DNA from: Clostridia bacterium
Lineage (GTDB): Bacteria > Bacillota > Clostridia > Oscillospirales > CAG-382
Direction: 5' to 3'
Assembly (NCBI GenBank): GCA_017560145.1
Contig: JAFYON010000123.1
Location: 1-35,212 of the forward strand
DNA: 35,212 bases
This document shows positions 31,785 to 35,212 of this stretch, in pieces (the stretch's first letter is position 1; every line of letters starts with the position of its first letter). Below the pieces are notes generated by a model, which saw only the letters and a program-made list of their open reading frames with translations, did not search any database and was not told where the DNA came from. A program made the position numbers and the translations under genes.

Positions 31785-32430
31785 AAAAATAGTTATCTTT
31801 GATCTCGACGGCACGATTCTTGACACGATCTGCGATATCGCGGCAGCGGTGAATTGCGCGCTTTCGCTTTACGGCAATCCCCAAAGAAGCGTTGAAGAGG
31901 TCAAAAGCTTTCTCGGCAACGGCTCGTTAATGCTCATCCGCCGCGCGCTTCAGAACGGCGGCGACGATGAATTCTGCAAGGAGGTTCGTACCCATTTCCG
32001 CGCAGAATACGAAAAGCGTATGCTTGAGCAGACCGTCCCCTACGACGGCATCGCCGAGATAGTCGACAGGCTTAACGAAAAGGGAATAATCTCGGTCGTT
32101 CTTACGAATAAGGACGATAAAAACGCAGTCCCGATGATAAAGCATTATTTCGGCGACCGTTTTGCGCTCGTCCGCGGTGTTAGAGCGGATAACGAACGCA
32201 AGCCGAGCCCCGACGTTGCCCTTTCGATAATTGCGGATTTTGGCTTCACGCCCGACGAGGCGCTGATAGTAGGCGACGGCATGGCGGATATGCAGCTTGC
32301 CAAAAACGCAAATATCGATTTTCTTCCCATCGGTTACGGTTATACCGATCCGAGCCGCTTGTACAACGAGTGCGGAATCGCCCCCGTTTTGTCTGCGGAG
32401 GAGCTGAAAACCGCTTTGGAAGAGCTTTAA
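31771..32430 (+). CDS. HAD family hydrolase, phosphoglycolate phosphatase-like
   Basis: 219 aa HAD phosphatase. Motif I IFDLDGTILDT at the N-terminus, an alpha-helical cap with LGNGSLMLIRRAL, motif II VVLTNK, motif III lysine in ERKPSPDVAL and motif IV IVGDGMADMQLAKNA, the pattern of Gph-type enzymes. The ATG at 31771 overlaps the last 14 nt of acpP in another frame; no strong RBS is seen, so translational coupling is likely. The open frame begins earlier but only at non-ATG codons inside acpP. Physiological substrate unproven. Confidence 0.88.
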   Translation: MKSNKKIVIFDLDGTILDTICDIAAAVNCALSLYGNPQRSVEEVKSFLGNGSLMLIRRALQNGGDDEFCKEVRTHFRAEYEKRMLEQTVPYDGIAEIVDRLNEKGIISVVLTNKDDKNAVPMIKHYFGDRFALVRGVRADNERKPSPDVALSIIADFGFTPDEALIVGDGMADMQLAKNANIDFLPIGYGYTDPSRLYNECGIAPVLSAEELKTALEEL

Positions 32431-32475
32431 AGCAAAAAATTACGGCGCAAAAGCATGCGCCGTTTTGCTTTTTCA
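32431..32475 (+). terminator. Terminator after the acpP-phosphatase unit
   Basis: AGCAAAA..ACGGCGC faces GCGCCGT..TTTGCT, followed by TTTTTC. The stem begins directly at the stop codon of the phosphatase gene; the A-rich left arm makes it partly bidirectional. Confidence 0.85.
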
Positions 32476-32481
32476 AGTCCG

Positions 32482-32602
32482 AATATGCAATAAATTTGAA
32501 TAATATGCATAAATATGCACAATATTCAACGGAATATGCATTGAAATGCAAAAAAAGATGAAATTTATGAATAATATTGCATTTTGCTATTGACAATTGC
32601 AT
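32482..32602. promoter_or_regulatory. Phased AATATGCA operator array upstream of argGH (candidate ARG boxes)
   Basis: AATATGCA occurs at 32482-32489, 32502-32509, 32512-32519 and 32533-32540, with start-to-start spacings of 20, 10 and 21 bp, so all face the same side of the helix. The middle pair contains the palindrome TGCATA-aa-TATGCA (32506-32519). Related TTGCAT sites lie at 32577-32582 and, 20 bp on, at 32597-32602 inside the promoter spacer. The AT-rich half-site pattern before arginine genes suggests the repressor ArgR; this is inferred. Confidence 0.6.
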
Positions 32603-32618
32603 TTTTGAGGTTTATAAT
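32590..32618 (+). promoter_or_regulatory. Sigma-A promoter for argGH
   Basis: Consensus TTGACA (32590-32595), 17-nt spacer, TATAAT (32613-32618), 40 nt upstream of argG. Confidence 0.88.
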
Positions 32619-32657
32619 TACGCTTGCAAAATGTTTGAAAATACAGAGGAAAAGAAA

Positions 32658-33878
32658 ATGAGCAAAGAAAACATCAAAAAAATCGTGCTCGCCTATTCGG
32701 GCGGCCTTGACACTTCGATAATCATTCCTTGGCTTAAGGAAAATTATAATAACCCCGAAATCATCGCGGTTGCAGGCAACGTCGGTCAGGCTGACGAGCT
32801 TGACGGTCTTGAAGAAAAGGCGATCAAAACCGGCGCAAGCAAGCTTATCGTTGCAGACCTTGTTGACGAAATGGTCGATGAGATCATTGTTCCCGCACTC
32901 AAGATGGACGCAAAGTATGAAACCTACCTTCTCGGTACCGCTTTCGCACGTCCCGTTATCGGTAAAGCACTTGCCGAAATCGCTCTTGCGGAAGGCGCAG
33001 ACGCTATCTGCCACGGTGCAACCGGTAAGGGTAACGACCAGGTTCGCTTCGAGCTTGCTATCAAGCGCTTCGCTCCCGAAATGAAGATCATCGCTCCCTG
33101 GAGAGAATGGGATATCAAATCGCGTGATGAAGAGATCGACTATGCGGAAGCGCACAACGTTCCCTTGAAGATCAGCCGCGAAACCAACTATTCCAAGGAT
33201 AAAAACCTTTGGCACCTCAGCCACGAGGGTCTTGATCTTGAAGATCCCGCAAACGAGCCTATGTACGACAAGATGGGCTTCCTCGAAATGGGCGTTTCGC
33301 CTATGATGGCGCCCGACGAGCCCACCTACATCTCTATCGATTTCGAAGCAGGCGCTCCCGTTGCATTCAACGGCGAAAAGATGAAGGCATCGAAGATCAT
33401 CGCAGAGCTTAACAAGGTTGGCGGCGCAAACGGTATCGGTATCATCGACATCGTTGAAAACCGTCTTGTAGGTATGAAGGACCGCGGCGTGTATGAAACT
33501 CCCGGCGGAACTATTCTTTACTTCGCACACGAAATGCTCGAAATGCTTACCGTTGACAAGGATACTCTCCACGTTAAGCAGAAGCTTGCGGTTGATTACG
33601 CAGACCTTATTTACAACGGCAAATGGTACTCCCCCTTGCAGGAGGCTCTTACCGCATTCGCTAACGAAAGCAACAAGTTCGTTACCGGTACCGTAAAGCT
33701 CAAGCTCTATAAGGGCAACATCATCCCCGCGGGTACCACCTCGCCTTATTCCCTCTATTCCGAAAACCTCGTTACCTTCGACGAAAGCGACTACGACCAG
33801 AAGCAGGCAGAAGGCTTTATCAATCTTTGGGGTCTTCCCACCAAGGTTCAGGCGCTTCGCGAGCAGGGTAAGCTTTAA
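32658..33878 (+). CDS. argG: Argininosuccinate synthase
   Basis: 406 aa. Joins citrulline and aspartate with ATP in arginine synthesis. ATP-pyrophosphatase loop [17 protein letters not shown] at 10-26, the [18 protein letters not shown] citrulline/aspartate site ([19 protein letters not shown]), [11 protein letters not shown] and [21 protein letters not shown] are all family hallmarks. The ATG at 32658 has GAGGAAA upstream; earlier in-frame ATGs lie in or before the promoter and are excluded. argH follows after 22 nt. Confidence 0.98.
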   Translation: MSKENIKKIVLAYSGGLDTSIIIPWLKENYNNPEIIAVAGNVGQADELDGLEEKAIKTGASKLIVADLVDEMVDEIIVPALKMDAKYETYLLGTAFARPVIGKALAEIALAEGADAICHGATGKGNDQVRFELAIKRFAPEMKIIAPWREWDIKSRDEEIDYAEAHNVPLKISRETNYSKDKNLWHLSHEGLDLEDPANEPMYDKMGFLEMGVSPMMAPDEPTYISIDFEAGAPVAFNGEKMKASKIIAELNKVGGANGIGIIDIVENRLVGMKDRGVYETPGGTILYFAHEMLEMLTVDKDTLHVKQKLAVDYADLIYNGKWYSPLQEALTAFANESNKFVTGTVKLKLYKGNIIPAGTTSPYSLYSENLVTFDESDYDQKQAEGFINLWGLPTKVQALREQGKL

Positions 33879-33900
33879 TAAACTTTCACGGAGAATCACA

Positions 33901-35212
33901 ATGGCAAAAATGTGGGCGGGCAGAACCGCCGGAACAACCGATAAGCTTGCCGACGATTTTAATTCCTCGATAAGCTTCGATTCGAGAATGTACCGTCAGG
34001 ACATCACGGGCAGTATGGCTCACGCCGCAATGCTCGGCGCAAAGGGCATTATCACCGCCGAGGAGGCGGATGCTCTTATCGCGGGACTCGAGGAACTGCT
34101 TAACGATATCGAATCGGGCAAGGTCGTTATTGACCTTGAATGCGAGGACATTCATATGTTCGTCGAGCAGGTTCTTACCGAGCGCATCGGCGAGGTCGGC
34201 AAAAAGCTTCACACCGCAAGAAGCCGAAACGATCAGGTCGCGCTTGACCTTCGAATGTATCTGCGCGAGGAAACAAAGACCGTCGTTTCGCTTATAAAGG
34301 CGGTCGTTTCCGCACTTTTAAAGACTGCAAAAGAGAATACCGACGCGATAATGCCGGGATATACCCACCTTCAGCGTGCCCAACCGATAACCTTTGCGCA
34401 TCATCTTTTCGCATACTGTATGATGCTTCTGCGCGATATCGACAGATTCGTTGATATGAGCAAGCGAATGAATATTTCGCCTATCGGCTCCTGCGCGCTT
34501 GCGGGTACGACCTATGATACCGACAGATATTTCGAGGCTGAAAAGCTTGGATTTGACGGTGTTTGCATGAACAGCATCGACGGTGTTTCCGACCGTGATT
34601 TCTGTGTTGAATTCGTCAACTGCTGCGCGATCGCAATGATGCACCTCTCCCGTCTTTCCGAGGAAATAATTCTTTGGACGAGCTGGGAATTCAAGTTCGT
34701 TGAGCTTTCGGATTCATTCACCACCGGCTCGAGCATAATGCCCCAAAAGAAAAATTCGGATATGGCAGAGCTCATCCGCGGCAAAACCGGCAGAGTATAC
34801 GGCGACCTTATGGGCATATTAACCGTTCTTAAGGGACTTCCGCTTGCATACAACAAGGATATGCAGGAGGATAAAGAGGGCGTTTTCGATGCGGTCGATA
34901 CGATCAAAATGTGCCTTTCGGTTATGGCACCGATGATCGAAACGATGTCGGTCAACAAGGAAAATATGCTCCGCGCCGCTCAGGAGGGCTTTATAAACGC
35001 CACCGACCTTGCGGACTACCTCGTTAAGAAGGGCATGCCGTTCAGAACGGCTTACAAGATCTCGGGAACGCTCGTTTCGGAATGCATAAAGCGAAGAATC
35101 GTGCTTGAAGAGGTCACACTCGACGAGTATAAAACCTATAGCGAGCTTTTCGATTCCGACGTTTTCGAAGAAATTTCGCTTAAAACCTGCGTTGCAAAGC
35201 GCGTTTCATTAG
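33901..35212 (+). CDS. argH: Argininosuccinate lyase, C-terminus outside the window
   Basis: 437 codons are visible and the frame is open to the right edge; the last bases (TTA G) are mid-frame, not a stop. Cleaves argininosuccinate to arginine and fumarate. N-terminal MAKMWAGRTAGTTDKLADDFNSSI, then HTARSRNDQVALDLRMYL, MPGYTHLQRAQPITFAHH, and the fumarase/aspartase superfamily signature GSSIMPQKKN near residue 278. The end reads KTCVAKRVSL, close to the usual GGxxP C-terminal region, so about 15-25 residues are missing. RBS CGGAG upstream. Cotranscribed with argG. Confidence 0.96.
   Translation, partial: MAKMWAGRTAGTTDKLADDFNSSISFDSRMYRQDITGSMAHAAMLGAKGIITAEEADALIAGLEELLNDIESGKVVIDLECEDIHMFVEQVLTERIGEVGKKLHTARSRNDQVALDLRMYLREETKTVVSLIKAVVSALLKTAKENTDAIMPGYTHLQRAQPITFAHHLFAYCMMLLRDIDRFVDMSKRMNISPIGSCALAGTTYDTDRYFEAEKLGFDGVCMNSIDGVSDRDFCVEFVNCCAIAMMHLSRLSEEIILWTSWEFKFVELSDSFTTGSSIMPQKKNSDMAELIRGKTGRVYGDLMGILTVLKGLPLAYNKDMQEDKEGVFDAVDTIKMCLSVMAPMIETMSVNKENMLRAAQEGFINATDLADYLVKKGMPFRTAYKISGTLVSECIKRRIVLEEVTLDEYKTYSELFDSDVFEEISLKTCVAKRVSL

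Noticed and set aside
32577..32657. N-terminal extension of argG by 27 codons
   Set aside because: The consensus TTGACA/TATAAT promoter lies inside this stretch, and the family N-terminus begins at 32658 with a good ribosome binding site.
32565..33899. 444-codon minus-strand frame opposite argG
   Set aside because: Shadow of argG; no ribosome binding site or motif.

Overview
The window looks like a chromosomal piece of an anaerobic, probably gut-associated, member of the Clostridia (Bacillota). The basis is a T-box leader in front of thrS, an ECF transporter module next to truA, NfnAB, a zinc-finger Clp ATPase, DUF5711 and CvpA proteins, ferredoxin-linked indolepyruvate oxidoreductase, strong AGGAGG-type ribosome binding sites and TTGACA/TATAAT promoters with 17-nt spacing. 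Nothing looks like a prophage, insertion sequence, CRISPR array, rRNA or tRNA. Coding density is high, and the strong codon bias leaves many long antisense frames open; these are shadows.

Layout. 1-1908 (minus): S-adenosylhomocysteine (SAH) deaminase followed by an SAH-hydrolase homologue cut by the window edge. 2001-4321 (plus): the two subunits of electron-bifurcating transhydrogenase NfnAB, from a promoter back to back with the first. 4435-4890: NrdR. 5110-12050 (plus): six genes, Na+/solute symporter, phenylacetate-CoA ligase, indolepyruvate:ferredoxin oxidoreductase alpha and beta, second phenylacetate-CoA ligase, ACT-domain protein. This reads as an aryl-acid/aryl-pyruvate module, behind a perfect promoter with repeated operator-like sites. 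Its iorA carries an in-frame TAA just before the ferredoxin domain. 12105-12929: a TIM-barrel isomerase-like protein. 13010-15216: T-box leader and thrS.

15328-27995 (minus) is a run of twelve closely spaced genes, read in order: ecfA1, ecfA2, ecfT, truA, DUF5711 protein, cvpA family, pgsA, a zinc-finger Clp ATPase, a large P-type ATPase homologue that has lost its catalytic residues, a DUF1858 redox-type small protein, mscL and a BadF-type sugar kinase. 28014-28260 is a gene-free stretch made of heptamer repeats and five hairpins. 28273-31327 (minus) is ruvC-ruvA-ruvB plus a class I methyltransferase. 31554-32430 (plus) is acpP overlapped by a phosphoglycolate-phosphatase-like gene. 32658-35212 (plus) is argG-argH, preceded by four AATATGCA half-sites spaced by about one or two DNA turns; argH runs off the window.

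The points most worth a second look are the catalytically dead P-type ATPase homologue beside the Clp unfoldase, the interrupted iorA with its aryl-acid operon and operator cluster, the phased operator array at argGH, the SAH deaminase/hydrolase pair, and the multi-hairpin intergenic element.
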